Positions 7,903-16,532 of a stretch of 64,000 nt of DNA are shown here, piece after piece. The notes below the pieces were generated by a model, which saw only the letters and a list, made by a program, of their open reading frames with translations, was not told the DNA's origin and made no database searches. Where the stretch lies: assembly GCF_011758765.1 (NCBI RefSeq), contig NZ_JAANOU010000001.1:5620262-5684261 (forward strand), given 5' to 3'. The position numbers were made by a program, and so were the translations under genes. The stretch is from Amycolatopsis viridis. GTDB lineage: Bacteria; Actinomycetota; Actinomycetes; Mycobacteriales; Pseudonocardiaceae. Within the stretch, counting starts at the first letter, position 1, and each line of letters opens with the position of its first letter.

Positions 7903-8373
7903 GCCGGAACATTAGCCGGGAGCCGCGATTACCAACCAACGAGGGACGACGCCCCGGTTGAGGATTCCATGGCGCAGGCGCAGACTTGAGGGCAACGGCG
8001 GATCGGTCACCGGTCCGGGACGCACTACCCGGGTGCGGCCCACCGAGCCGTCCGACGGGAGAGGATCAGGTGGTTCAATGACGAGAAGTTCCTCGCGGTT
8101 GACTACCGGATTACGCTGTGGACCCACGGCCGGGATGCGATGAACCCAGTCCGGCTGTGACTGTGAGCAGCACGGGTTTCCATCTCGATGCGCCTCGACC
8201 ATCGTTAGCGCACTACGGCGATTTCGAGCCTGTTTCGGTGCGGTCTCCGTGTCCGCACCGCAGTGCCACTCGCCGGCCCGCGACGTGGTCAACCGCTGAT
8301 TACAATTGACAACCTCGGTAAACCTGGGTGCGGACCAACCGGTCCGCACCCAGGCTTGTGTGAGGGAGAACGC
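7903..8373. other. 471-bp gene-free region
   Basis: No open frame here has coding character. It contains a moderate hairpin (CGGTGCGG ... CCGCACCG, near 8236-8260) and, close to the right end, the strong hairpin annotated at 8323-8354. It must hold the promoters of both the marR gene (leftward) and the peptidase (rightward). Confidence 0.6.
8323..8354 (+). promoter_or_regulatory. Perfect 14-bp hairpin in the leader of the zinc peptidase gene
   Basis: CCTGGGTGCGGACC (8323-8336) pairs exactly with GGTCCGCACCCAGG (8341-8354) around an AACC loop, ending 19 bases before the GTG start of the peptidase. There is no T-run after it. It may be a leader structure affecting expression, or a terminator for leftward transcripts. 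Confidence 0.55.
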
Positions 8374-9285
8374 GTGCGGTTTGACGAAGGCGCCGGGCTG
8401 GACACGTCCGAGGTCGACGACCTCCGCGGAGGTGGCGGCGGGATCGGGAGCAGGGTCGCGCTCGGCGGTGGCGGGCTCGGCATCGTCGGTGTGATCATCT
8501 ACTTCGTGCTCTCCCAGATCGGCGGGGTCAGCCCGAGCGGCGCGGGCAGCCTGGGCGATCTCGGGTCCGGGGAGCAGGTCACCAACGGCCGGCTCGCGCA
8601 GGAGTGCCGAACCGGCGCGGACGCGAACTCCAACCACGACTGCGCGATCGTCGCCATCGTGAACTCCGTTCAGGACTACTGGAGCGACCAGTTCGCGCGC
8701 TCCGGCCGCACCTACCGGCAGGCGCAGACGAACTTCTTCAGCGGCGCCGTGCGCACCGGCTGCGGCAACGCCACCTCCGACGTCGGCCCGTTCTACTGCC
8801 CGGCCGACTCCGAGGTCTATATCGACTTGTCGTTCTACAACGAGCTGCGAACGCGATTCGGCACGCAGGGCGGGACGTTCGCCGAGGCATACGTGCTCGC
8901 GCACGAGTACGGCCACCACGTGCAGAACCTGCTCGGCACGTCCCGCCGGGTGGGCAACCAGACGGGACCGACATCGGGTTCGGTGCGGCTCGAACTCCAG
9001 GCCGACTGCTACGCCGGGGTGTGGGCCAACCACGCGACGACCACACCGTCGTCCAGCGGGCGGCCCTTGATCAACGACGTCACGCAGGACGACATCCACC
9101 GCGCGCTCGACACCGCCTCCCGCATCGGCGACGACTACATCCAGTCGAAACTCGGTGGGGGCCAGGTGGACTCCTCGCAGTTCACGCACGGCACATCGGC
9201 GCAGCGGGAACGCTGGTTCACGACCGGGCTGCAGACCGGCGACCCCGCCCGCTGCGACACCTTCGGCACCAACAACCTGGGCTGA
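8374..9285 (+). CDS. Neutral zinc metallopeptidase, YpfJ family, membrane-anchored
   Basis: 303 residues from a GTG preceded by GAGGGAGAA; longer in-frame extensions run through the leader hairpin and are rejected. The N-terminus is Gly-rich with one transmembrane helix (about residues 35-50, LGIVGVIIYFVLSQIGG). The catalytic domain carries HEYGH at residues 177-181, a second conserved segment LELQADCYAGVWA (the family's downstream acidic zinc ligand), and paired cysteines (TGCGNATSDVGPFYC). The family signature FFSGAVRTGCG...YCPADSEVYIDLSF is intact. Role of YpfJ proteins is poorly known; the anchor places the active site outside the membrane. Directly downstream lies the repeat field. Confidence 0.92.
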   Translation: MRFDEGAGLDTSEVDDLRGGGGGIGSRVALGGGGLGIVGVIIYFVLSQIGGVSPSGAGSLGDLGSGEQVTNGRLAQECRTGADANSNHDCAIVAIVNSVQDYWSDQFARSGRTYRQAQTNFFSGAVRTGCGNATSDVGPFYCPADSEVYIDLSFYNELRTRFGTQGGTFAEAYVLAHEYGHHVQNLLGTSRRVGNQTGPTSGSVRLELQADCYAGVWANHATTTPSSSGRPLINDVTQDDIHRALDTASRIGDDYIQSKLGGGQVDSSQFTHGTSAQRERWFTTGLQTGDPARCDTFGTNNLG

Positions 9286-9293
9286 CACCGGCG

Positions 9294-9345
9294 CTCACCG
9301 ATCGAGGCTGCGTTACGAGCTCACCGATCCAGGCTGCTTTACGAG
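9294..9345. repeat. 26-bp imperfect direct repeat, two copies
   Basis: CTCACCGATCGAGGCTGCGT TACGAG at 9294-9319 is followed immediately by a near copy at 9320-9345 (two differences: C for G and T for G). It lies just after the peptidase stop and opens the larger repeat field. Confidence 0.7.
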
Positions 9346-9579
9346 TGGAGACTTCGTCAGCCCCCGGGTGGGACATTCGCACGTCGGCGAGCGAATGGGC
9401 CTGTCATCGGCGCGCGAGAGGACGCGTTGTGCACTCGCGACTGCGAATCTCGCGCGCCGGTGAGCAAAGTGGAATTTGATGTGCTCACGGGTGGCGCGTC
9501 TCGCGGTCTGGAGAGTGGGACTGCCGCGCGGTCAATCACTCTTCCTCTCGCATGGTGCGAAAGTGACGGCCGCGCGTCG

Positions 9580-9983
9580 GCGAGTGGAACCGTCATGCCC
9601 GCGCGGATGCGACCCTCGGGTCGGCCCCGGCACCTCCGCACATCACTGAGCGGCACCGTCGAGCCCCCACGAGCGGAACTTCCACGTAACCGTCACCGGC
9701 ACTTACGCACGCCGGCAAATGGAACCCTCATGCAAGCGCGGATGCGACCCTCGGGTCGGCCCCAACACCTTCGCACGTCACTGAGCGGGACCGTCGAGTC
9801 CACACGAACAGAACTTCCACGTAACCGTCACCGCGACTTACGCGCGCCAGCAAATGGAACCGTCATGCCCCGCGCGCGGATGCAACCCTCGGGTCGGGGC
9901 ACCTTCACGCGCCAGCGAGCGCGACCGTCGAGCCCACACGAACGGAACTTCCACGTGATCGCCACCGGCATTTACGCGCGTCG
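9580..9983. repeat. Three tandem 135-bp repeats
   Basis: Units begin at 9580, 9715 and 9850, with a partial fourth from 9984; lengths are 135, 135 and 134 bp. Each starts (G/A)C(G/A)A(A/G)TGGAACC, contains CGGATGC(G/A)ACCCTCGGG, then GACCGTCGAG and GGAACTTCCACGT, and ends in an ACG-C-CGCC-like stretch. Unit 3 has internal indels. A plus-strand frame happens to stay open because 135 is a multiple of three, but the indels and composition argue against coding. Confidence 0.85.
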
Positions 9984-10161
9984 GCAAATGGGACCACCGT
10001 GACCGCGTAAGCGGGACTCGCGCTCTGCGTTGACGGAAACTCATGCCGCACCGAGTGGGACCGTCGCGGCCGCGCGAGCGGGACATTCGCACAAGCGAGT
10101 CTCGACCTCTCGAAGGTCCCGCGAGTGGGACTCTCGCGCGCTGCCGGCTTGCCGATGACCA

Positions 10162-10202
10162 AAGGAGGTGTCGCCCAGGCCAGGCCCGGGCGACACCTCC
10201 TT
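10162..10202. terminator. Strong 15-bp hairpin, probable terminator of the aminopeptidase gene
   Basis: AAGGAGGTGTCGCCC (10162-10176) pairs perfectly with GGGCGACACCTCCTT (10188-10202) around an 11-base loop. It lies about 190 bp past the stop of the leftward aminopeptidase gene and would also stop rightward transcripts from the repeat field. Confidence 0.6.
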
Positions 10203-10392
10203 CACGATCGAAGCAGCGGCTGACGCGGCCGGGCGAGCAAGGCCCGCCCGCGCCGCCCCAATTCCTAGCCAGCACCGAGCCCAGGCTCCAAGCCAGCACC
10301 GGCCCAGGCGATCAGGTCAACGCCGGAACCTCGCATCAACCTGCCCGACACCGCAGCCGGGCAACCCCGCCAATGCCCGCACCACCACCGGA

Positions 10393-11874
10393 TCAAGCAA
10401 CAGCCGCCCTGGCAGCCTTCGCCGCCGGGTGCCGGTGCGGTTTCACCGCCGGCTTGCCCGGGGCGACACCGTTCACCGATTCCGTGCTGAGCGCGAACGT
10501 TCCCAGCGTCCAGGCGATCGTGTCGGCGTTGCGGTCCAGTGCCACCCGGTCCACGTTGCCGAGGTTGTCGCACGCCTGGTGGTAGCACGGGTCGTATGCG
10601 ATGCCCGCCTGGCCGCCCCACTTCGCGGCCTGTTCGGGGGTCTTCACGCCCTCGGCGCCGGTGGCCAGGCCACCCGCGGGGATGCCGGCGGCGATGAACT
10701 CACCGTAGTCCGACCGGCCGTCGAAGTCCTTGCCCTCCGTCGGGATGCCGCGGCCGTTCAGGTATCCGGTCAGGGTCTCCTCGATCTGCGCCGAACCGTA
10801 CGGGCCAGGCCCGGCACCAACACGGTCGGAATTGTCGCCGTCGTAGGCGAAGTAGCCCGCGTTCGGCGAGCCGATCATGTCGAAGTTCAGGTACAGCGCG
10901 ATGTCCAGCTGTTGTTCGAACGTCAGCGAGTCCACATAGTACGTCGATCCGATGAGGCCGTACTCCTCGGCGCTCCACCACGCGAACCGGACCGCGTTCT
11001 CCACCTTCGGCTTGCTGCCCAGCTGCAACGCGATCTCCAGCAGCGCCGCCGAGCCGGTGCCGTTGTCGTTGATGCCTGGCCCCTCCGGGACGCTGTCCAG
11101 GTGCGCACCGGCCATCACCACGTTGTCCTTGCGGCCGGTCTTCGTCTCCGCGATCACGTTGTACGACGTCCGCTGCTCCCGGAACTCGCGCAGATCCAGC
11201 GTCACGGTCGCACCGTCGCGCCCGGCGAGCGCCTGCCCGTCGGCCTGCGAAATGCCACCCGTCGGGATGCGCGCCGCCGCCGGGTCGCCCAGCGTTCCGT
11301 TCAGTGCGCCTGCGGTGTTGTTGTAGATGATCGCGCCGAGCGCCCCGGCGTCCGCGGCCGCCGCCTGCTTCTGTGCGAACGGGCACGCGCCGCGCGACAC
11401 CAGCACGATCTTGCCCGTCACCCCGGCGAAGTCCGACACCTCACACCCGGGGGTGGCGTCGACCGGGACCACCGCCAGCGGCGCCGTGATCCCGCCCGCG
11501 GGCGTGGCCGCGCTGTAGGTCATCACGGTGATCGGCACGTCCGCCCCCTCCACCGTCAGCTTCTCCGCGAGCTTTTGGGTGTAGACGAACGGGAACTCCT
11601 GCCGCGTCACCGAATACCCCGCGGCTTCCAGCTTGCCGGCGACGTAGTCGGCCGACGCCGCATGACCGTCGGTGCTCGCGGCGCGGTTGCCGCTGTGGGT
11701 GTCGGCGATGCGCTGCAACGCGATGAGATGCCGGTTGATCGCACCGGCGTCGGTCTTCGCGACGAGCTGGGCGGGTAGCGGGGACGGGGCTGCCGTCGCG
11801 GCCGGGGCGACGACCGGCGCGAGCGCGGCGGTCAGCACCAGGGCGGCAAAGGTTCGCTTTGGCCGAAGTGACAT
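10393..11874 (-). CDS. Secreted M28 aminopeptidase with PA domain
   Basis: A 493-residue exported zinc aminopeptidase of the Streptomyces griseus aminopeptidase type. Residues 1-28 are a signal peptide (LRPKRTFAALVLTAALAPVV, Ala-x-Ala site). A protease-associated domain (about 130-235) is inserted before the catalytic core. The M28 di-zinc ligands are all visible: GAHLDSV, NDNGTG, SAEEYG, NFDMIG and CYHQACD. The C-terminal tail (KPAVKPHRHPAAKAARAAVA) is basic and alanine-rich. It removes hydrophobic N-terminal residues from extracellular peptides in known relatives. Monocistronic, ending toward the hairpin at 10162-10202. Confidence 0.95.
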   Translation of the reverse strand: MSLRPKRTFAALVLTAALAPVVAPAATAAPSPLPAQLVAKTDAGAINRHLIALQRIADTHSGNRAASTDGHAASADYVAGKLEAAGYSVTRQEFPFVYTQKLAEKLTVEGADVPITVMTYSAATPAGGITAPLAVVPVDATPGCEVSDFAGVTGKIVLVSRGACPFAQKQAAAADAGALGAIIYNNTAGALNGTLGDPAAARIPTGGISQADGQALAGRDGATVTLDLREFREQRTSYNVIAETKTGRKDNVVMAGAHLDSVPEGPGINDNGTGSAALLEIALQLGSKPKVENAVRFAWWSAEEYGLIGSTYYVDSLTFEQQLDIALYLNFDMIGSPNAGYFAYDGDNSDRVGAGPGPYGSAQIEETLTGYLNGRGIPTEGKDFDGRSDYGEFIAAGIPAGGLATGAEGVKTPEQAAKWGGQAGIAYDPCYHQACDNLGNVDRVALDRNADTIAWTLGTFALSTESVNGVAPGKPAVKPHRHPAAKAARAAVA

Positions 11875-11949
11875 GGCCAGTCACTTTTGTCCTGATCGGC
11901 GCCAAGGTCAATCGTGCATTCGGTCTACCTCGGCAATAGGGTCGGGCTC

Positions 11950-12927
11950 ATGCATGCGATCAAGCTCCGTGAACCCGGTGGTCCGGACAACCTGGAGTGG
12001 GCCGAGGTCGCCGACCCGCAACCGGGCCCCGGCGAGGTCCTCCTCGACGTCGCCGCAAGTGCGGTGAACCGGGCGGATCTCCTGCAGCGCCAGGGCAACT
12101 ACCCGCCGCCACCCGGGGCGAGCGACATCCTCGGCCTCGAGTGCTCCGGCACGATCGCGCAGCTCGGCGAGGGTGTCGAGGGCTGGCAGGTCGGCGACGA
12201 GGTGTGCGCGCTGCTCGCCGGTGGCGGCTACGCCGAACGCGTCGCCGTGCCCGCCGGGCAGCTGCTCCCGGTGCCCGGCGAGGTCGACCTCATCACCGCC
12301 GCCGGCCTGCCCGAGGTGGCCTGCACCGTCTGGTCCAACGTCGTGATGCACGCGCGCCTCACCGAGGGTGAGGTGCTGCTCGTGCACGGCGGCGCCGGCG
12401 GCATCGGCACGCACGCGATCCAGGTCGGCAAGGCACTGGGCGCCACGGTCGCGGTCACCGCCGGCTCGGCGGACCGGCTGGACCGCTGCCGCCAGCTCGG
12501 CGCCGACCTCGCGATCAACTACCGCGAGCAGGACTTCGTCGAAGTGCTCCAGGAGGAGACCGGCGGAGCCGACGTCATCCTCGACAACATGGGCGCGAAG
12601 TACCTGGACCGCAACGTCAGCGCGCTGAAGACCGGCGGCCGTCTGGCGATCATCGGCATGCAGGGCGGCGTCGTGGGCGAGCTGAACATCGGCAAGCTGA
12701 TGAGCAAGCGCGCCAGCGTCGCGGCCACCACGCTGCGGGCGCGACCGGTGGACGACAAGGCGCGCATCGTCGCGGACGTGCGGGACCGCCTGTGGCCGCT
12801 GGTCGCCGAGGGCGCGGTGCAGCCGATCATCGGCCAGGTCGTGCCGATGTCCGACGCGGCGGCGGCCCACCGCGCTCTCGAGGAGGGCGGCGTGTTCGGC
12901 AAGGTGCTGCTGTCGGTCCGCGGCTAG
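11950..12927 (+). CDS. NAD(P)H quinone oxidoreductase, zinc-independent MDR family
   Basis: 325 residues from the ATG at 11950 (MHAIKLREPGGPDNLEW); an upstream in-frame ATG at 11914 is rejected as the family starts here. The fold is the medium-chain dehydrogenase type with the quinone-oxidoreductase (PIG3) signature NRADLLQRQGNYPPPPG, a glycine-rich cofactor loop VHGGAGGIGTHAIQ near residue 145-157, and no structural-zinc cysteines. It likely reduces quinones or similar carbonyl compounds with NADPH. Its place beside the PLP-fold gene matches Rv3777-Rv3778c of M. tuberculosis. Its TAG overlaps the stop of the convergent neighbour. Confidence 0.92.
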   Translation: MHAIKLREPGGPDNLEWAEVADPQPGPGEVLLDVAASAVNRADLLQRQGNYPPPPGASDILGLECSGTIAQLGEGVEGWQVGDEVCALLAGGGYAERVAVPAGQLLPVPGEVDLITAAGLPEVACTVWSNVVMHARLTEGEVLLVHGGAGGIGTHAIQVGKALGATVAVTAGSADRLDRCRQLGADLAINYREQDFVEVLQEETGGADVILDNMGAKYLDRNVSALKTGGRLAIIGMQGGVVGELNIGKLMSKRASVAATTLRARPVDDKARIVADVRDRLWPLVAEGAVQPIIGQVVPMSDAAAAHRALEEGGVFGKVLLSVRG

Positions 12928-14132
12928 CGCAGCTCTTCCAGCACCCGCGCCAGCTGGTTGACCTCGAAGACGTTGGAGTAGTGGGCGAGCGCGATCCGCA
13001 CCGCGCCGCCCACCTCTCCGACGCCGAGCGCGGCGAACACGCCGCTCGTGCCGAGGTCGGCGAACGCGCACAGGCCCTGCGAGGCCAGGTATTCGGCGAT
13101 CTCGGGCGCCTTCTTGCCCATCACCGTGAAGGCGAGCGCCGGGATGCGGCGCATCGCGTCGCCGATGACCATGACGTGCCGCAGCGCGCGCAGTTCGGTG
13201 CTGAGCTGGGCGAGCAGTCCCGCGTGGTAGGACTTCGCCGACCCCAGCGAGGTCACCAGCCGCTCGCGGCGGGAGCCGGTGGCGGCGTCGTCCAGGCCGG
13301 CGAGGTAGTCGATGGACGCGATGAGCCCGGCGAGCAGCGGGTACGCGTGCGGCCCCAGCTCCAGCCGGGCGGGCCCGCGGGCAGCCGGGTCGAGCGACGC
13401 GGACGGCAGCCGTTCCAGCAGGTCGGGGTCGCGGAACACCAGGGCGCTGACGGCCGGACCGCCCCAGGCCTGCGCAGCCACCACGAGCACGTCCGCGCCG
13501 AGGGCGTTCATGTCGAGCGGCACGAACGGCGCGGCGGCGGTGGCGTCGACGACCACCAGCGCGCCGACCCGTTTAGCGAACTCGGCGATCGTGGGCACGT
13601 CGGGTCGGGTGCCCACCGCCCCGGATGCGGCGGTGACGGCGACGGCCTTGGTGCGGGCGTTGACCAGGTTCTCGTACTGCCAGGCCGGCAGCTCGCAGTT
13701 CTCGATGTCGATCTCGGCCCAGCGCACCACCGCGCCGACCCGTTTCGCGCCGTGCGTCCAGGGCACGATGTTGGCCTGTTCGTCCAGGCGCGAGACCACC
13801 ACCTCGTCGCCCAGGGTCCAGCGCTCGGACAGGGCGTCGACGAGCCGGCGCAGCAGCACCGCCGCGCTCGACCCGAGCACGACACCGGCCGGATCGGCAC
13901 CGACGAGATCGGCCACCGCCCGTCTGGCCGCGGTCACGATGCTGTCCGCCCGCTGCGACGCCGGGAACGCGCCGCCCGGTCCGGAGACCGGGGCGCGCAT
14001 CGCCGTCGAGACGGCGGAGGCCACCTGTTCGGGTACCAGCATTCCGGCAGGGCCGTCGAAGTGGATCCAGCCGTCACCCAGCGCGGGGAACAACCCACGA
14101 ATTCGAGCGACGTCGAACGCCATGAGCACCAC
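12924..14132 (-). CDS. Cysteine desulfurase-like (class V aminotransferase fold) protein lacking the PLP lysine
   Basis: 402 residues (ATG at 14123, MAFDVARIRG, is an alternative start). The class V fold is clear: FDGPAGMLVP at the N-terminus, a LDEQANIVPW motif, and VVVDATAAAPFVPLDM before the expected lysine. Where cysteine desulfurases have SGHK(x)xGP, this protein reads AAQAWGGP (residues 219-226), so alanine 222 replaces the Schiff-base lysine. It therefore probably cannot act as a normal PLP enzyme. Position and length match M. tuberculosis Rv3778c. What it does in the arabinogalactan neighbourhood is unknown. Confidence 0.85.
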   Translation of the reverse strand: MVLMAFDVARIRGLFPALGDGWIHFDGPAGMLVPEQVASAVSTAMRAPVSGPGGAFPASQRADSIVTAARRAVADLVGADPAGVVLGSSAAVLLRRLVDALSERWTLGDEVVVSRLDEQANIVPWTHGAKRVGAVVRWAEIDIENCELPAWQYENLVNARTKAVAVTAASGAVGTRPDVPTIAEFAKRVGALVVVDATAAAPFVPLDMNALGADVLVVAAQAWGGPAVSALVFRDPDLLERLPSASLDPAARGPARLELGPHAYPLLAGLIASIDYLAGLDDAATGSRRERLVTSLGSAKSYHAGLLAQLSTELRALRHVMVIGDAMRRIPALAFTVMGKKAPEIAEYLASQGLCAFADLGTSGVFAALGVGEVGGAVRIALAHYSNVFEVNQLARVLEELR

Positions 14133-14246
14133 CGTACGGACGAGTAGTTTCGCAGCGCGTCCCGGGGTTGGGCTGTGCCCGACCGCCGCCGCGCGGAAAG
14201 ACTAGGCTCGGACACAGCGCGTTGCCGAACCAGCCAGGATGGAGCA

Positions 14247-14801
14247 ATGACGGAACCGAATTTCGCCGCGTCGAACTCCCCCGACGAGCAGCCCCACCGC
14301 GTGGTCGTGGTGGGTCCGGACGGCTCTCCGGTGGGCACGGCCCGGATCCCGAACGGGGAGGACGAGCACCAGGAGTCGGTTGGTGACCTCGTCGAAGAGC
14401 CGGCGAAGGTCATGCGGATCGGCACCATGATCAAGCAGCTCCTGGAGGAGGTGCGGGCCGCCCCGCTGGACGACGCGAGCCGCGACCGGCTGCGGGAGAT
14501 CCACCAGACGTCGGTCAAGGAGCTGGAGCAGGCGCTCGCGCCGGAGCTGCAGAGCGAGCTGGAACGGCTGGTCAAGCCGTTCACCAACGGCACCACCCCG
14601 TCCGACGCCGAGCTGCGGATCGCGCAGGCGCAGCTGGTCGGCTGGCTGGAGGGGCTGTTCCACGGCATCCAGACGGCGCTGTTCGCGCAGCAGATGGCGG
14701 CGCGGGTGCAGCTGGAGCAGATGCGCCGCGGGCTGCCGGCCGGGCGCGGCGGGCAGGAGGGTCAGCCGCCGGGGATCAGCGGGACGGGCCAGTACCTGTA
14801 G
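14247..14801 (+). CDS. bpa: Bacterial proteasome activator Bpa/PafE
   Basis: 184 residues from ATG 14247, preceded by GGATGGAG. The C-terminus ends GQYL, the hydrophobic-Tyr-X motif that docks Bpa into the 20S proteasome and opens its gate. The central region (about residues 60-165) is the all-helical bundle that forms the dodecameric ring, including ELERLVKPFTNGTTPSDAELRIAQ split across two helices. Bpa drives ATP-independent degradation of unfolded or specific substrates. The N-terminal 45 residues are polar and probably disordered. Position corresponds to Rv3780, between the PLP-fold gene and the ABC exporter. It is read toward a convergent membrane-protein gene 6 bases away. Confidence 0.95.
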   Translation: MTEPNFAASNSPDEQPHRVVVVGPDGSPVGTARIPNGEDEHQESVGDLVEEPAKVMRIGTMIKQLLEEVRAAPLDDASRDRLREIHQTSVKELEQALAPELQSELERLVKPFTNGTTPSDAELRIAQAQLVGWLEGLFHGIQTALFAQQMAARVQLEQMRRGLPAGRGGQEGQPPGISGTGQYL

Positions 14802-14807
14802 TCGCGG

Positions 14808-16442
14808 TCACGGCTGCCGGCGGGGGCACACGGTCAGGTCGTCGGTGCGCAGGGCACGGGAGCAGTCGAACCGGTCGCGCACGGCCGCCGCCATCTCCGG
14901 CGGCAACGCGGCCGGGGTGATCCACACCGGCTCCAGCACGACGTAGCGCACCGACTCGTCGGACAGGCAGGCCACGTTCTCGGCGTAGCTCGCCGTTCCC
15001 CGCAGCCCGGGCGGGTACCCGCCCTGGTGGAGGTACGCCGGTGACGGGTACCGGCACGGCGTCGGGTTGCCCAGGAAGTACGGGATGTCACCGAAGGTCA
15101 GGTACACCACGGGTGTGCCGCTGCCGATCCGGTCCCGCACCGCGAGCAGTTCGCCGGTGAACTTGTGCTCGATGTCCACCCGGCCGGCGTTGGTGTAGGC
15201 GGCGTGCACGCCGTCGAACGAGTACGGCGTGGTCGGCAGGATCGGCACCGTCAACGCGAGCACGCCCACCAGCACCGGCACCGACAGCACCGGCCGCCCG
15301 CCGCGGCCGGGCTCGACCGCGCACGCCAGCACGGCCAGCACCACCAGCCCGCCCAGCAGCCCGTACGCGAGCGTGCCGTGCCCGGACCGCCAGTTGAACG
15401 ACGCGCTGAGGCACACCCGTGCGGCGAACGTGACCACCACGGTCGCCCCGACCAGCGTCCACGGCGGCCGGCCGTGCACGAGTGTCCAGCGCGCGATCGC
15501 CAGCGCCCACCACCCCGCGGCCAGCGGGATCAGCGCGGCCGCCTGGAACTGGAACCACTGGCCCGGCACGGCCACGCCGGCCAGCACCACGGCCACCGCG
15601 AGCACGGTCCACACCACCCAGGCCGTGCATGCCCGGGACACCCGCACCAGCACCACCAGGCTCGCCGGCAGCAGGGCGAGCATCGGCGTGAGCATGGCCT
15701 CGTTCGCCGCGAACTTCACGAGCGCGCCGATGCTGCGCGTGACGCCCTCGTCGAGCTGCACCGATTCGCGCAACCAGCGCCATTCCCGTGGCGCCAGCAG
15801 GCTCAGTCCGAACAGGACGGCCGTGACCACCACCGCCGTCCCACCGGCGACCACCGCGCGCCGCCGGTCCAGCGCGGCGATCACGCCCAGCGCGATCAGC
15901 GCGGTCGGCAGCGTCGTGTACCCGACCAGCACCGCGAGCGCCAGCAGCACCCCGCCGACGGCCGCCGGAGCGGTCAGCGCCGCCCCGATGGCGGCCACCG
16001 CGCACACCGCTGCCACCCACTCCGGCTGCAGGAAGTCCCCGTTCGGCGCCAGCGCGAGAGCCAGTCCGACCGTCGCGGCGACCGCCGACGCCTCCCCGGG
16101 CCGCAGCCCGCGCCGGAGCCCGGCGCGCAGCCACCACGCCGCTCCCGCCACGACCGCCAGCACGACCAGCCGGACCAGGCCCTCGCCCACGCCGACCGAG
16201 CGCACGTCAAACACGCCCAGCCCGTGCACCAGCCACCGGTACGCCGGTGTCCGGTCCACGAATGTGCCCGCCGCCCCGGACGGGCTGACGTCCAGCCCGC
16301 CCAGCACGGACCGCACGTCGTGGCCGAGGCCGATCCACGCCGCGGTCAGCGCCACCGGCAGCGCCGCGACCCCGGCCCACACCCAGCCGCGGATGGGCCG
16401 GTTCCGCACCTCGTCGCGGACGGTGGTGGTCAAGGTGGCCAC
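14808..16442 (-). CDS. Polytopic membrane protein, GT-C-like, function unknown
   Basis: 544 residues with roughly ten or more transmembrane helices over residues 20-400, then a soluble C-terminal part of about 140 residues (GSGTPVVYLTFGDIPYFLGN, CRYPSP, ending DDLTVCPRRQP). The architecture (multi-pass N-terminus, short extracytoplasmic C-domain with paired cysteines) is that of polyprenol-phosphate-sugar-dependent GT-C enzymes, and it sits in the arabinogalactan region, but I cannot name a family. The start is fixed by an in-frame TAG directly before the GTG at 16442. That TAG is the stop of a 29-codon reading frame with a good ribosome site, so translation may be coupled. Confidence 0.7.
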   Translation of the reverse strand: MATLTTTVRDEVRNRPIRGWVWAGVAALPVALTAAWIGLGHDVRSVLGGLDVSPSGAAGTFVDRTPAYRWLVHGLGVFDVRSVGVGEGLVRLVVLAVVAGAAWWLRAGLRRGLRPGEASAVAATVGLALALAPNGDFLQPEWVAAVCAVAAIGAALTAPAAVGGVLLALAVLVGYTTLPTALIALGVIAALDRRRAVVAGGTAVVVTAVLFGLSLLAPREWRWLRESVQLDEGVTRSIGALVKFAANEAMLTPMLALLPASLVVLVRVSRACTAWVVWTVLAVAVVLAGVAVPGQWFQFQAAALIPLAAGWWALAIARWTLVHGRPPWTLVGATVVVTFAARVCLSASFNWRSGHGTLAYGLLGGLVVLAVLACAVEPGRGGRPVLSVPVLVGVLALTVPILPTTPYSFDGVHAAYTNAGRVDIEHKFTGELLAVRDRIGSGTPVVYLTFGDIPYFLGNPTPCRYPSPAYLHQGGYPPGLRGTASYAENVACLSDESVRYVVLEPVWITPAALPPEMAAAVRDRFDCSRALRTDDLTVCPRRQP

Positions 16443-16532
16443 CTACTGCCCCGCCCGGTCGGCGATCCGGGGCTCTTCCAGCCGCGCGCGGGTGTGCGCG
16501 TGCTCGGCGTGGACATGTTCGGCGAGGCACAT
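16443..16532 (-). CDS. 29-residue histidine-rich upstream reading frame
   Basis: MCLAEHVHAEHAH begins this 29-residue frame; four histidines and one cysteine fall in its first 13 residues. GAAGGGTGA lies 6 bases before the ATG, a better ribosome site than that of the membrane-protein gene. Its TAG abuts that gene's GTG (TAGGTG), so ribosomes could reinitiate directly. It may be a regulatory leader peptide or a tiny protein; coding status is not proven. Confidence 0.5.
   Translation of the reverse strand: MCLAEHVHAEHAHTRARLEEPRIADRAGQ

Larger units (their letters stand above)
9346..10392. repeat. Gene-free repeat field of about 1 kb
   Basis: No gene is supported between the peptidase and the aminopeptidase. 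A short motif close to GAGTGGGACCNTC recurs about 15 times between 9366 and 10140 in many variants (for example GAGCGGAACTTCC, AAATGGAACCGTC, GAGCGGGACCGTC), and three 135-bp tandem units occupy the middle. A strong hairpin is at 10162-10202. From 10203 to 10392 I see only unstructured GC-rich sequence. Confidence 0.65.

Noticed and set aside
8301..8336. Promoter based on TTGACA at 8306-8311 before the zinc peptidase.
   Set aside because: No -10-like hexamer lies 16-19 bases downstream; that place is occupied by the hairpin arm.
9427..10002. A 191-codon plus-strand frame with a 45-residue internal repeat.
   Set aside because: It stays open because the repeat is 135 bp; unit 3 contains indels that change the translated repeat, there is no ribosome site, and composition is unlike the neighbouring genes.
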